A stretch of 64,000 nt of DNA from Clitoria ternatea (taxonomy: Eukaryota; Streptophyta; Magnoliopsida; Fabales; Fabaceae): positions 147,270,667-147,334,666 of the forward strand of contig CM075673.1 of NCBI GenBank assembly GCA_037962975.1, in the 5' to 3' direction. The notes under the pieces were generated by a model that was not told the origin of the DNA, did no database searches, and saw only the letters and a program-made list of their open reading frames with translations. Positions 28,587 to 41,380 of this stretch are shown piece after piece. The position numbers and the translations under genes are program-made. Position 1 is the stretch's first letter. Each line of letters begins with the position of its first letter.

Positions 28587-31320
28587 TAATATAACATCCT
28601 AAAAATAGGATTTATTATTAAAACGTGGTTTAAAGAAGGATTTAAAGGCAAATGGGAGATTAATTTAAATAATTGCCAAAATAACGGATACGTCCCTAAC
28701 ATTTGTCGTAATGACGGACGCGTCCCTTGATCTTTTAAATTCAAAAATCCCTTCTCCTTTCCATTCAAACTTTCGTAAGCTTGAGAGATTAAAAGGGTTT
28801 ACTTCTAAATTCTTCTTCTCATCCCAAATTATTATCTCTAATCCATTTCTTTCCAATTTCTAGTGAGAAACATCAAATTGAAGAAGAACTCCATCATCTT
28901 CTCCACTCTTCTCTTCAAGTTGTGGTTGAATTAAAGAGAGAGCTTGAATTCTCCAATCCAAGGTAAGATGATGAAATCTTGTGTAGAACTATGGTTTAAT
29001 CTTTTAAAACCCTTCAATTTTTAAGTTCTATAGAACTTAGAAGAAATTGAAATCCATGGAAATGGAGAAAGAGCTTAGGTTTTCTAGAGTAATGATCTTC
29101 TCATGAGAAAAAGAGAATAAAAATAGCTTCTTGACACTAGTTTTATAGAATTGAAGTTTAATGATTGATATTTCAATAAATTAGGTAGCTTCGGAAGGTT
29201 TCGGAGCTAGAGGGTCGATTCGGAACTTACAAACTGTGAGTGGATTGTATTCGATAGCTCAAGGAGCTTCTAGAATTCTTTATTCCAGGTAGGGGGAGCG
29301 TTTACATTTTAAATGTATAGTTTATGAACGGATTCGAGATAGTATTATATATTTGATGAGAAATCCCGAATATATGTTATATACTTGTGTTATAGTATTT
29401 TCCGTTCATATGTGAGTGGTATTGATTTTGAAATTATATGATATATGAATGATATGAATTGTATATGTGATGATGATATGAATTATATGCATGAAATGCT
29501 TGTGATATGCATGTGATGCAAATATAAATGGCATGAGATGTTATATGAATAACATTCATGAAATTTTCATGATATATGAATGCGTGAGGTGCATTTGATA
29601 AGCATGGGATGCTTGTGTTGATGAACAAATATGAAATATAATATGGTTTTGAGGATTCCACAAAAAGACCTTGGGTGGGACTCAAGGCAAACCTCTTGAG
29701 CGGGGCTCAGGGTTTAGCCCGTGACACTACCGTTGTCGCTGGGAATGATTGTGTCACGTGAGAGAACAAACAGTTTGGTACCAGTAAAACGGCTGAATCA
29801 GCTGAGAGCTGAGTATATGGCTGAGAGCCAGTGTTGCAACACAAAGTTAAAAGACTTATAATGGATCTATTTGATTGAGCAGATGTATACATTGATGTAT
29901 GTTGTTGAGAACAGCGTGAGTTATATGATCATTTGAGAATATGAGATTGAATAATATATGATGAGATTATGTGGTATAAAACATGAATTATATGTGTTTG
30001 GGAATTGGATATTTGATCCGATTCAATAACTATCATTTAACATGTAGTATGCTCACCCCTATTTGTGGTTATCTTTTTCAGTGGATATAGGAAGAAGTGA
30101 AGGCTTATGAAGTGTCACTCAGCACAAAGATAAAGTATTATGTATATGTGTTTGTACATAGTATGTATAGTAGCATGTTAAAGCCTTGGCCGACTCTTAG
30201 AATGTTTTATGTGATGTATGAAAGATTAGAGGTTTTGGATGATGAATAGCTTCATTTAGAAGCTTGAAATTTTAAATATGTATAAACATATGAATACGTG
30301 TATTGGATATATGTGTTTGAATATATATATATATATAGTTGATATGATTCATATGCATAAAATGTGAAAATTAGGAAGTGGAAGGGAGAAATGATAATCC
30401 GATGAGTTATTGAACCGTCAAAAGGGATCGATAGATTCCCTATATCATATATGAATTATTTAAATAGGTGTTGGTGCATTTGAATGGAAATAGGAAGGGT
30501 TGATGCATATACTTAGCATAATTGGACCATAATGCATTTTTATGCATAAATTGGTCATATGTCTGAATTTTGGCGAACGCACATCACCATTAGCTTCGGA
30601 ATGGGGAAAATATAGAGCCCATGAAGTTTTGTAGTATTCGGACTTAAAACGGGCAAATTACGTAGGTCGAAAGTTGGTTTAAATTATTTAAAATGTCATT
30701 TATCAGGAAAATCGAATTTCCAGGTCTGAGCTGCATAACTCGCTCAAGCGAGTTAAATCTCGCTCAAGCGAGTTAAATCTCGCTCAAGCGAGTTGAATCT
30801 CGCTCAAGCGAGTTAAGGCGGTTGACACAATTATTCATTCTCGCTCAAGTGAATGGGATTCGCTCAAGCGAAATCAATATTTCGCTCAAGCGAGAAGGGG
30901 TCTCGCTCAAGCGGAGCTGGTTTGTATCAAGAAATTGGTCTTGGGTCCAATTTCGCTCAAGCGAAAATGGCCTTCGCTCAAGCAAAATTGGTACAGCATC
31001 TGGGGAAAATGCCACTGGAGTGATTTTGCTTAAGCGAGCTTATCTCGCCCAAGCGAAATGCAAGAGATTTCGATTCTGGACTAATCTCGCTCAAGCGAGT
31101 GGAGTCTCGCCCAGGCGAGATTGAGTGGAAGTGTGTGGCAAGTGAGTTTCGCCTAGGTGAGCCAAACACTACCCAAGGGAGTCAAATCGATCTCGCTCAA
31201 ACGAGGATGGAAGTAAATGCCTTTAAAAAGGAGCAAATGGACTCGCCCAAGCGATCCAAGTCATACTCGCTTAAGCGAGTGAGATCTCGCTCAAGCGAGA
31301 TTCGCCCAAGAAGCTATTTT
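28587..31320 (+). mobile_element. gypsy LTR-like segment J with dyad array
   Basis: Begins TATAACATCCTAAAAATAGG, resembling the TGTAACATCC ends of solo LTRs F and I. It has splice-like leader features (CCAAGGTAAGATGATG near 28960), a TTCCAGGTAGGGGGAGCG block, and ends in an array of CTCGCTCAAGCGAG motifs. No pol domain. The right end and target duplication are not defined. Confidence 0.5.
30738..31314. repeat. array of about 20 dyads, CTCGCT-CA-AGCGAG
   Basis: About 20 exact or one- to three-base variants in 577 bp. The arms are inverted repeats around a CA (or TA) centre. Variants with both arms changed: TTCGCT-CA-AGCGAA, TCTCGCC-CA-GGCGAGA, and a perfect 16-mer ACTCGCTTAAGCGAGT. Spacing is irregular (10-60 bp). 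About seven more copies lie at 57128-57330. Confidence 0.95.
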
Positions 31321-31534
31321 CTTCAATTTCTCCATTTTCTTTATTTTGTTTAACAAGATTTCAGTATTTTTATTATAAAATCATATTTTTCTATATTTAA
31401 TAATTTAAATTACGCTTTCCGCTGATTCTTGTGATAATCTCCATTTTGAGTATCCAAGATACGTTTTAATTATTTTTATACCTTCTCATATCGCCATATA
31501 TGGGAAAGGTTTATTAAATTGATCCAGGGGTATT

Positions 31535-31965
31535 GTTTAAATAATTATTTCGCAATCTTTTCTATATTTTAGTAGAAAGTTGGGTTTAAGTTCTAGTTTT
31601 GTTTAAATAATTATTTTGCGATCTTCTCATATCCTACATTTTTCGTAGGATAGCTAGTCTCGCGACAATGAAGGAATTAAAATCCCTCAAGAAAAATCTA
31701 AAGTCGTCTCTTATTTTTCTCATGGAAACTAAAATTAATGGAGCTCAGGTGGAAGCTTTTAGTAGAAAGTTGGGTTTAAGTTCTAGTTTTGTTGTTGATT
31801 TTGAAGGCCTTTCAAGGGACCTTACTCTTTTATGCGATTCTTCCCTTGTTATTAGTATTTTGAGTTCTAACAAAAAATGTAATTCACACCTATGTATCTT
31901 TTCAAGCTTCCAATATAAAGACCTACTACTCTTTTATGTATGGTCCTCCTGTTTTTTATTTTAGA
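31535..31965 (+). pseudogene. LINE ORF2 endonuclease start, with duplicated filler
   Basis: MKELKSLKKNLKSSLIFLME then TKINGAQVEAFSRKLGLSSS matches the start of plant L1 ORF2 endonuclease (usual FLMETK block). The stretch from about 31568 repeats AGTAGAAAGTTGGGTTTAAG found again at 31759 within the LINE. GTTTAAATAATTATTT also occurs twice (31535, 31603). Only the N-terminal endonuclease piece remains. Confidence 0.65.
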
Positions 31966-33646
31966 AAATTATTTCGGCAAGAGCTTAGGATGATTAATGT
32001 TCTAGTAGGGCATAGCAAGTTAATGATAAGGAATTTTAATAAGTGTTTGTATTCTTATGACAAATCTAGTCATTAATGATGGTTGATGACCATTGGTGTG
32101 AGAACCCATTGATGGGTGTAGCTTTAAATGAATAATAATGAACTTGAACACCAAACCCATAGTGGTTGTAGTGAAACTAATGAAATGGAAAGTGGTTGGT
32201 AGTGATAATGTTATGAACACCAAGTGTTAATTTAAAAATATATAAATCTTGGTAGATTAAAATAGAAAGTAATGGTATGGTACATTCTGTGATATAGGAT
32301 CTATTCTGAACGACAAGGCAGGACTATCTGATCGTTTTGGATTACTTCTATTGAGGTAGAGAGGAGTTTATATTCTAAATGCATGAGTTGAATATTGGTT
32401 GATTGTTGTATGTGATATTGCATATATTTGCCTTGCCTTTGTTGTATTGTTGAATTGTGATATTGAGAATTGCAATGTTATGTGCTTGGTAAATATGTGT
32501 TATGCATTTGGAATATTGGTGGTATGCTTTATGGTGATTGATAATTATCATGAGATGTTGGGACAATTGTTGTGCCCTAAGTCGTTAAAAATATATGTGT
32601 ATTCACTATAAGTATTGGTTGTTGAGTATTGATGATGAATAAAAGTGAATGTTGTTGGTGAGCATACCTTTGAACAATTGATGATTATTATTATTATTGA
32701 TGATTGTTGGTGCCATTGTGGTTGATACAAGTATGAACTTGTATGTGTGAGTTGAATTGCATTGATGAAATGTTGTGAATGTCATGCTAAAATGTGAAAC
32801 AATGGTAATAATCAATGAGATAAAATTCCACTAAGAATTATGTGGTGATGTTGATGATGGTGATAATTGATGAGTGACATGATAGGATGCATAGTGTGAG
32901 AATACATATGATTTGTATTTGCATTGTATCTATAGCATATTACATAGCTGCAGGTAAGGGAATGTTAGGGGTTCCTCCGGTTGGCCCAGTGGGAGGGTGG
33001 CTCTATGCACGAGCATTATTGTTGTTACCCTAGTGGCTTAGTGGTGGAGTCACAAAGCTGCCCATGCTTAGCTATGGAGAACTACATGTGGTTTGACCCT
33101 ATGGGGGATGGCTCTTTGAGGAGTAGGTGTCCCCGGTAGTCTTATGGATCATAGCTACCATGATATGATTCATGGTTGGCCCGCAACACCAAATGTTGTT
33201 TATGCTATTTACCGCGGTTATGGTGAAAATGACCGGTGTTGCAAGATGGGTAATGCGGTTTGGTACCAGTAAAATATGATGTTATGCATGCAAACGATAT
33301 GATAAGTATACACATTTTACCACTCTAGTAGGGGCATGATTATCTATCTATGCTTGAACCACAAATTAGTGTTTTATATTCCTATAGTCAAATCTGTGAT
33401 TGATAATGACTTCTTGTGCATATGCATTAGCCTAAGAGCATTTGTATATAGCATGGAGATATGCCAAAAAAGGATGAGTTGTGATGATGGTTGAAATAGG
33501 TGAAAGATAACCTAAAGACAACAAATAAAATATGAATACAAAGAAAAGACTTTTTGTATGTGATGATGTTGTGTTAGCCCAAAATCATGAGGGACAATGA
33601 AGTGTATGTGTATATACTTTGTTATGGATTATAGTTGATGAATATG

Positions 33647-33679
<33 letters not shown>

Positions 33680-34094
33680 AAATGATGTAACCAAGTTGAT
33701 AATTGATGTTGTTGATGCAAAGTATACATGTTGTTGTATACATATACACATAATCATAAATGTATTCACATTCGTCACTTGGAATGTATACTTACTCTTC
33801 CATGTTATCTTTTTTTAGCATTGTGGTACAGGATATGCATGGGGTGAGATGCATCTTATTTTGGGAATTAAATGTTTTGGTGGAAAAGGTAAAATAGTTG
33901 TATAGGAATGCCTTGACCGACAATTGTTTTGTAAAGTATATGATATTTGTGAATGCTTATTTGGATATGAATATTGAATAATTATGGATGTATATTGTTG
34001 GTGGGTCATGTGTGAAATTAGGCCTTGTTGTTAGAAGGCTAATTTTTGGTTATGACCTCAACATTGATGAATGACTATTGTAGTATATTGATTC
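31966..34094. other. gypsy LTR-like, low-complexity DNA K
   Basis: Rich in TGATGATG/TTGTTGATG. GGTTTGGTACCAGTAAAA at 33257 matches 29773 in J, and the CTTACTC..TTATCTTTTTTTAGCATTG block near 33790 resembles 30053. It is probably an older relative of J. An (AT)n run lies at about 33646-33672. No coding domain. Confidence 0.45.
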
Positions 34095-35377
34095 TGTTGA
34101 GAAAAAGTCTTGACAAAAAACATAAGTCTTAAGTATTGTTGGACTAGGCCCTTGACTTTATGATTTGTTTATATCGATCATCAAGTATTTTCACTAAAAG
34201 AATAAAGTCTGAACTACTTATAACACTTTCTTTTAAGTGCAAAAGCAATTTCAGGATATGAAGATCAGGTTGTGAAAACAAAGGGGGAACGTATGTTCTA
34301 AAAGTTTGGTAGAATAACAAAAGTCTGATAGAAGCATCTTGAATAAAGAATTCCTCGTCAACGTTTGAAAACTCTATTTTGGTGATGCTTCAAGAAAATT
34401 GATCATACTATATTTGTGTGGTTATCATCAAAGAACAAAAAGAACAAAATCAACATGAGCAGCAACTGCCAGCGTACCTACTTCTGCGAACTCTAATCAC
34501 AAGTCAGAAAACGTTTCTGGATATCTCTGAAAGCAACTTCTCGTTTAATCAATGATAAGTTCATGAAGGGTTTTGTACATGGAAATGCATGAGAAAATAT
34601 TTTCATGAAAATATCGAAATATGATTCAGACCTCTCTCAAGCTTGGATTCAACTTCGAGGTCTGATCTCTGGAAGCCTATGGCAAAATACCTTCAAAGGA
34701 TTTCCCACGTATATATCTCCTCTCAAGAAGCATCAACGACTATTACCTCCAATCCTCTATAAATATCAAGGAAGTTTGAACATTCAAATAGAGATAAACA
34801 TCCAAGAAGAAAACTTCTCAATTCTATCATTCAATCTTAGTTCACTTTCTTGTAAAAAGACAAAAACCCTCATTATTCTCTAGCTCTGCTCTAGCAGACT
34901 CTGGTCTTGTGTCAAAAATACTTAATGTTTGATCTCTTCTTAGAACATTTTTTTGTACACTAAGTTCTTAGAATATTTCTCTTCTTACTGATTGTATAAG
35001 TCTGGTAAGTTAACAGGACTAGTTTGAGTGCTGGGAAACACATTAGCCTGAAGAGGCTTTTGAAAGAATACTTAGGTTAAGCCAGGAGTGGCTTGTTGAA
35101 AAGAATACTTGGGTTGAGCCAGAAGTGGCTTGTTGAAAAGAATACTTGGTGATGAGTTTGGTGCAGTTATTGCAAAGGAGATTTTACAATAGTGGAAATC
35201 CTTCAAGTTGGAAGGGACTGGACGTAGCTTCTGAGTCGGAAGTGAGCCAGTATAAATTATGTGTGTTGATTCTCTTTTTTGCTGTATTATGTGATTAACT
35301 TTATTTTGTTTGGAATTTACTTGAAAAGAGTCTAAGACTTATTCAACCCCCCTTCTAAGTCTAACTCTGAACCATCA
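34095..35377 (+). repeat. 5' LTR of element G (1.28 kb)
   Basis: Starts TGTTGAGAAAAAG and ends CTCTGAACCATCA, followed by AT and TGGTATCAGAGC. It contains a direct repeat GCCAG(G/A)AGTGGCTTGTTGAAA (about 35080-35145). Long LTR with a short spacer before the primer site, as in Sireviruses. Confidence 0.85.
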
Positions 35378-35438
35378 ATTGGTATCAGAGCTTGTCCTTT
35401 GGGTTGATCACTCCCTCGAGTGAAAAGGATCAAGATCC

Positions 35439-36420
35439 ATGGCAGTCTCTCAAAGTAATCAATTGATCACAGAAGGATCCTCCATTAACAGACCCCCAAC
35501 CTTCTTTGGGGAAGATTATCCTTACTGGAAGGATAGGATGGAGATGTTCAAAAAATCCACTCAATACAATCTTTGGGTGGTCATCATTAATGGAGACCAT
35601 AGCTCTCATGTAAATGGTGAAGGACAACCTAAAGCTGAAAATGAATGGAGCTCTGATGAAATAAAAAAAATAGAGATAAATGCCAAAGCCAGATTTCTTC
35701 TCATATACGCTCTCAGTAAGTCTGAATACAACAAGGTATTTAGTTACAAAACAGCGAAAGAAGTCTGGGATGCTCTGCAACGCAACTACGAAGAAATGTC
35801 GAATGTCAAAAGATCTAAGAAGATATTGTTAACTAAACAATATGATAACTTCAAAATGGAGGAACATGAGTCAGTAGATCAAATGTGTGGAAGATTTCAA
35901 ACTCTTCTAAATGGTTTAAAAAATCTTGGAACTACTTCCTCTATAGAAGACATAAATGTCAAGCTTCTCGGATGCTTGCCTAAAAGGTTCGATGTTAAAT
36001 GCTCTGCCTTGGAAGAAGCTAAGGATCTGAGCACCTTCTCTCTAGATGAGCTGCTTGGAGTTCTTAGAGTTCATGAGCTAAAGCTGAAGCAAAAAGAGGC
36101 CAGCAAATCTGCTTCTACTAAAAGCATCGCCTTGAAATCTGATGACATGAAAAAATGTAAGGTCTAAAAATTGAAAGAGTCATCTAGTTCTGAACCAGAC
36201 TCTGGTGACTCAGATGATGACACTAAAGAAGAATTGGCTCTTGTAACCAAGAGATTTCATAAGTTACTAAGGAAGAAAAAGCTCAAACCTGAAACTTTTC
36301 AAAAGAAAGACTACAAATGTAAAAGTTAATTTAAATTTAAAACTGACAAAACTGTCTAAGAATGTTTTAATTACAGAAAGCCAGGACACATAAAAGCAGA
36401 ATGTCCTCTTCTAAACAAAG
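35439..36420 (+). pseudogene. Gag of element G
   Basis: ATG 35439 opens 242 codons: RPPTFFGEDYPYWKDRMEMF, AKEVWDALQRNYEEMS, ESVDQMCGRFQTLLNGLKNL and FSLDELLGVLRVHELKLKQK, the standard Sirevirus Gag. The frame stops at 36165 and continues with CFNYRKPGHIKAEC, a knuckle in which the second Cys is Tyr. Dead after the stop. Confidence 0.88.
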
Positions 36421-36636
36421 ATAGAAGGGACAAAAGAGAAATAAGGAAATTTCCAAAGAAACAAAAAGGTCTGATCACATGGGATGATGAAGAATCATCT
36501 AGCTCAGAAGAGTATGATGAAGAAAGTGACTCAACCCAAATCTTCTCATGGCGAACAAAGAAACAAACTCAGACGCAAGCCTCAGTGACTCAAACTCTGA
36601 AGAAGTAAGTTACTTAAAACTTAAAAAAATTATGAT

Positions 36637-37210
36637 ATGTTATTTAATGATTTTTCTAAATTGTTAAAAAGCTTCAAGAAACTTAAATTAAAGCATGTTG
36701 ATATGATAATTGATTTTGAAAATCAAATTTCATTATTGAAAGAAGAAAAACATAACACAAACATTTTAAAAGAAAATGAAATGAATCTTGAAGAATTAAA
36801 TAAAATTAAGAAAGAAAATATCTCACTAAAAAGGACCATGAAAAATCTAAAACCTATTGTGACTCTCAGGATAAAGAAATTATTAGGTTAAAAAATCATG
36901 TCAACTCTCTTACTACAGATCTAGGAAAATTTGTTACTAGCACTAAAAACTTGAATGCTTTTCTAGGAACATCCAAAGGAAATCAAAAGGGGCTGGTCTA
37001 GGTTTTGTGAATAAGAAAAATGTTTCCAAATCTAAAGCTCTTAAATATCCTTCAGCTCCTACATTTGTTCTAGAAAAATGAAGAATCATTAAGTGTAATT
37101 ACTGTAAAAATCATGGTCATTCTATAAATGAGTGCAGGAAAATAAACAGAAGGAATGAAAAATTTACTAACCATCTAGGACCCAGAAAAATATGGGTACC
37201 AAAATCATTA
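36637..37210 (+). pseudogene. Gag C-terminal coiled-coil and second zinc knuckle (element G)
   Basis: 84 codons of Lys/Glu/Leu-rich sequence (FENQISLLKEEKHNTNILKE and LEELNKIKKENISLK), likely coiled coil. Further on CNYCKNHGHSINEC (about 37096-37137) is an intact CCHC knuckle. Frames are interrupted between them. Confidence 0.75.
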
Positions 37211-38700
37211 ATCATTCGTTTTACAGATATGTTTGAAATCAAAAACAAAAACTTTGCAATGGTATCTAGACAGTGAATGCTCACATCACATGACAGGAAA
37301 AAGGTCTATGTTCCTAGACCTGGAGAAATTTAAAGGAGGATCTGTCACTTTAGGAGGGAACCAGACTGGAAGAATCATTGGGTGTAGTAAAGTCGGTAAA
37401 TTTCCCTCACCTGTCGTTGAAAATGTATTTCTTGTTGAAGGTCTAAAACATAACCTACTGAGCATCAGTCAATTTTGTGATAGTGGGTACTGTAACACCC
37501 TTGGTTAGATAAGACAAACCCTTCTATAGGATCATCCTATTTAACTAAGAGTGTTAACAGTTTTTAGAAAAAGTGAAATATATTTTTTTTTAATGATATA
37601 ATGGCAGATCAGTGGAAGCAAATAGTAGATAAATCACATAGTCATTCACAAACTGTAAGTAATTGTACTCTTAACAGATTGGGGCACGCAGGCACCCTTA
37701 AATATTAATACAGTCATCCATAAATATTCAACTACATATATTCTATTTTTAAGGATCATTCTCAGTGGGTTCAGCATATTGCGGTTCTTCATACTCAGGT
37801 TCTTGATTTCCTAATTCCTCTGAAAATTGTCAACAGTAAGGGTGAGTATAACCCAAGACCCTGAAGGTTACCCGGTGCGGACATAATCCAGTTAACAGAT
37901 AATATCACATAATCATACAATTAACATGTTCAAAATTATAACAATCAAATATGTTGTCATGGAATGCATGAGTTAAATTTATTATGATTTATCTTTGGTT
38001 AAGTCTCATGATGCATGTGGGCCCAATAAATCATTTCTTCTTCTCATTCTTTGGAATATCTCGATTCCATTTTCTAGAGCGATCAGGGTCCGCCCAAGCT
38101 CCCATAGGGTACGAATGAACTCATTGGTTCTCATTATTGATTTATATATTTTTGGAGCTTGGATCCCTACGATCATAGTTACACTCCGTCATTTAGTCAA
38201 AGTACACTAGAATTGCATCGTCTCACCCGGCTATCAGGCGCGACTCTGATGCCATTGGGTTGCCGTTCTAGTTGTACTCCCAAGATCTTCATGGAGATCG
38301 AACGTGAATGTCCTCCAGCGTACCAGGTGTATGCTCTAGATAATTTTTCTCCTTCAAAAATATTTTCATGATGCAAAGTGCATTATTTAAGTTTTATCAT
38401 TACTTTGATCCCTAGGTATCTATGTGATTCCAGCCTCGTGATATTCATGTTGTTAGGTCCACCAGTTTTTAAGACGTTGTAAATTATTTTTATTATTTTA
38501 TTTATTATTATTCAAGAAAATATATCAGTTATATCTTGGCTAAAATAATGTTTCGTTTAAAGAATAAGTAGTTTGTTCCTTATTTCATTATTCATAACTT
38601 AAACAATAATATTAGTTACAAGAATAATAATAATAATAATAATAATAATAAGGCATCGTCTGTTATAAAAAAATGAAATAAAAGGAAAAATAAATAGAGA

Positions 38701-39135
38701 GAATAAGGCGGCAGGGCCGTCTATTATAATATAGATAAGCGGAAATAAAAAGAAAGATAAATGCAAAGAATAAGGCGGCAGAGCCAGCCAATATATTCAA
38801 TAAAATAAATGACATAAATTAAATAAAAATAAAATGTTAAGAATAAGGCGGCAGAGCCGTCCATTATAATATAGATAAGCGGAAATAAAAGGAAAGATAA
38901 ATGCAGAGAATAAGGCGGCAGAGCCAGCCAATATATTCAATAAAATAAATGACATAAATTAAATAAAAATAAAATGTTAAGAATAAGGCGGCAGAGCCGT
39001 CCATTATAATATAGATAAGCGGAAATAAAAGGAAAGATAAATGCAGAGAATAAGGCGGCAGAGCCAACCAATATATTCAATAAAATAAATGACATAAAAA
39101 TAAAATGTTAAGAATAAGGCGGCAGAGCCGTCCAT
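38701..39135 (+). repeat. 140-bp tandem repeat in solo LTR I
   Basis: Units begin GAATAAGGCGGCAGAGCCGT at 38701, 38841, 38981 and 39112 (spacing 140, 140, 131). Each has an inner half-unit with GCGGCAGAGCCAGCC about 68 bp later. Confidence 0.92.
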
Positions 39136-39149
39136 TAAGCTTAATAGTA

Positions 39150-39175
39150 AATAATAATAATAATAATAACAATAA

Positions 39176-39223
<48 letters not shown>

Positions 39224-39300
39224 TCATAATAATAATAATAATAATCATATTCATAATCATAATTATAATCTTAATCATAATAATAGTAATAATGATATAA
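39150..39300. repeat. (ATA)n microsatellite
   Basis: Long ATA/AAT run, decaying into CATAATAAT and AATCATAAT. A short open frame of Asn codons over it is not a gene. A smaller run lies at 38622-38650. Confidence 0.95.
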
Positions 39301-41380
39301 ATGGTGATCATCCATCCTTATTTCCTTGTTTATCTTATCTTTCAAAACTTTTTTTTACCGGAATCCACATAGGCACCCATGGTTCTTAATATTTTCACAA
39401 TCCAATACAGATCATATATTTTCACAATTTAACACCGATTAATCATTCAATCATCATGATTAATAATAATTAACACAGACAATTAATCATATACATAAAA
39501 TATATATAACAAATATATAACAATTAAGGCATTTAATTCACAATAAAACCGAATCTGTCCTGAAAAGGTGAGGACCCAAGGTACCTTAACCCTTTCCTTT
39601 CACTCAGATTTCCCCAGAATACCCGAGAATATACCCCCCTTACCTCAGATGTCGTATTTTTTTGATACTAGATGAGAGGGAGAGAATCCAACTTTCAAAC
39701 CGTAGCTCCAATCGATGATCTGTCTCCGTAGTTAGACTTTACGTGATTTTGGTGAAGAACAGAGGTGGTTTAGTGTCAATAGAGGAGAGAGAGGGAGAGA
39801 GAGAGAGAGAGAAGGGCTGCATGAAGTGGGAGAGAAAGAGTGGTGCAGCTTTTGAAGAGGGGTGATGCCATATTTATAGAAAAATCTGGCCACCGGGTCT
39901 AAATTTAATTGGTACCGGTTTTGAATAGTTAATTTTAAAAGAAAACAAAAAGTTACTTATAGTTGCGGTTAGAATCTGAAAAAATTTCCAACATGAAAGT
40001 TGTAGATCGGCTCTTTCTCTTCGAAACGATATATGGTATGCAAAAATCTGACACCCGGAGCAAAAGTTACGCCAAAAACAGAGAAAAATGGGAGTTGGTG
40101 TAATAGTTCTTTTTTGAAAGATAATTCTGCCGCGCAAAATCTGTTGGGAATTAGCCTTTCATTTCTTCACGAAAGTTGTAGGATTTTTCGATACGAAACC
40201 ATGAAAAAAAGAACGAAGTCATTTCGACATCGTATGAGAGAGATATTCGCGTTTTTCTATAGAGGTTACTATTCCTGCGAAAATCATTATTTCTCTAAAA
40301 ATTTTCGCTTTTCGGGGATGATCGAGCAAGAACTAGCTTTCAGGTTCTTCACGAGAATTGTAGAGGGATTTAATACGAGAACAGAAAAATTACAACGAAC
40401 TGATTCTGAGCTCGTATGATTTTTCTAAGAATTTAACAAGATTAAATAACGGGTTTTTCAAGTTTGGTAATGATAGATCACGAAATAGAGTTTGAGGCTA
40501 GAAATAGAGTTTGTCAGGTTTTTCATAACAACGAAACCGAGATTAAAATTTCTTAATTTCGACCTCATATGAAAAAGTTATGCCCAAAACAGGAAAGATA
40601 TTTTAGTTGAATTCAGAGGTTCCTATTTAACTAGATAAGTTTTTCCAAGAAACGAGGTTGATGAGGTCTGAATTAAAGTTTTGGCTCTTCAGGAAAAGTG
40701 TTTGATTTGTCAAAACAGTTCATTAGGGACTGTCCATACTGAAATCGGATATCCCCAAAGTGTAGAAATAGACAATTGTGGATCTCTTTTCGGTATGAAT
40801 CGAATGTCTAGGAATTGACTTGATGAATGATGGTACAAGTCTAATTAGTTTACTAAATTAGTGTTAGATATAGGATTAGATCATCAATTCTTGACTATAT
40901 GTAGAGTCCCTTATTTACTTATTATCACTTACAAAACTTTCATACTTCAAAAATTACAAGGGTAAAACTGTTTCTAAAAACAGGGATGTTACAGGTACCA
41001 AGTTTCTTTTGACAAGAATAAGTGTATGATTATCAATCGTGACGGAACCATACTCTTTAGTGCAAACAGACACAATAACCTTTATAAGGTATACTTGAGC
41101 GAACTAAAATATCAAAATGTAAAATGTCTATTTTCAAATTTTGAAGAAAGATGGATGTGACATAAAAAAGCTTAGACATATAAGTTTCAAACTTATCTCA
41201 AAACTTCACAGAAAGGATCTTGTCAAAGGATTACCAAAAATTTCTTTTAACATCTCCCTACCATGTGAAGCATGCCAGAGTAGGAAACAACACAAAACTT
41301 CATTTAAAAACAAATATGTTGTTTCTACATCTAGACCTTTAGAATTATTACATCTAGATCTATTTGGTCCCTCTTAAATA

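Larger units (their letters stand above)
37491..40993 (-). mobile_element. solo LTR I, 3.5 kb, duplication GGTAC
   Basis: Starts TGTAACACCC, ends GGGATGTTACA, with GGTAC at 37486-37490 and 40994-40998. No pol domain. It is the reverse complement, with gaps, of solo LTR F, so its sense strand is probably minus. It contains a 140-bp tandem repeat, an (ATA)n block and an (AG)n tract. Five-base duplication and TG..CA ends favour a solo LTR of a large gypsy element. Confidence 0.85.
37233..41380 (+). pseudogene. protease and GAG-pre-integrase of element G, split by solo LTR I
   Basis: WYLDSECSHHMTGKRSMF (D-S-E where D-S-G is expected), FLVEGLKHNLLSISQFCDSG, then solo LTR I, then VSFDKNKCMIINRDGTILFS and RKDLVKGLPKISFNISLPCE with CEACQSRKQHKTSFKNK: the zinc region of integrase. 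The changed active site makes the protease inactive. Confidence 0.85.

Noticed and set aside
28436..28856. Minus-strand frames as host genes upstream of PNP1
   Set aside because: They overlap the LINE end and the start of LTR-like segment J and show no domain or splice support.
30738..31314. CRISPR array
   Set aside because: The motif is short, spacing is irregular, arms vary, and the context is a plant retroelement. No cas genes.
30822..31353. Open frames over the dyad array with SLKR/SSEI repeats on both strands
   Set aside because: The peptides are translations of the CTCGCTCAAGCGAG motif. No start context, no domain, and both strands are open.
39105..39389. Open frame encoding a long Asn/His run
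   Set aside because: It is the (ATA)n microsatellite in solo LTR I read in one frame, not a gene.
37491..40993. MULE or CACTA transposon because of inverted TGTAACA.CCC ends
   Set aside because: The duplication is exactly 5 bp and ends are TG..CA, which fits a solo LTR; Mutator gives 9 and CACTA 3.
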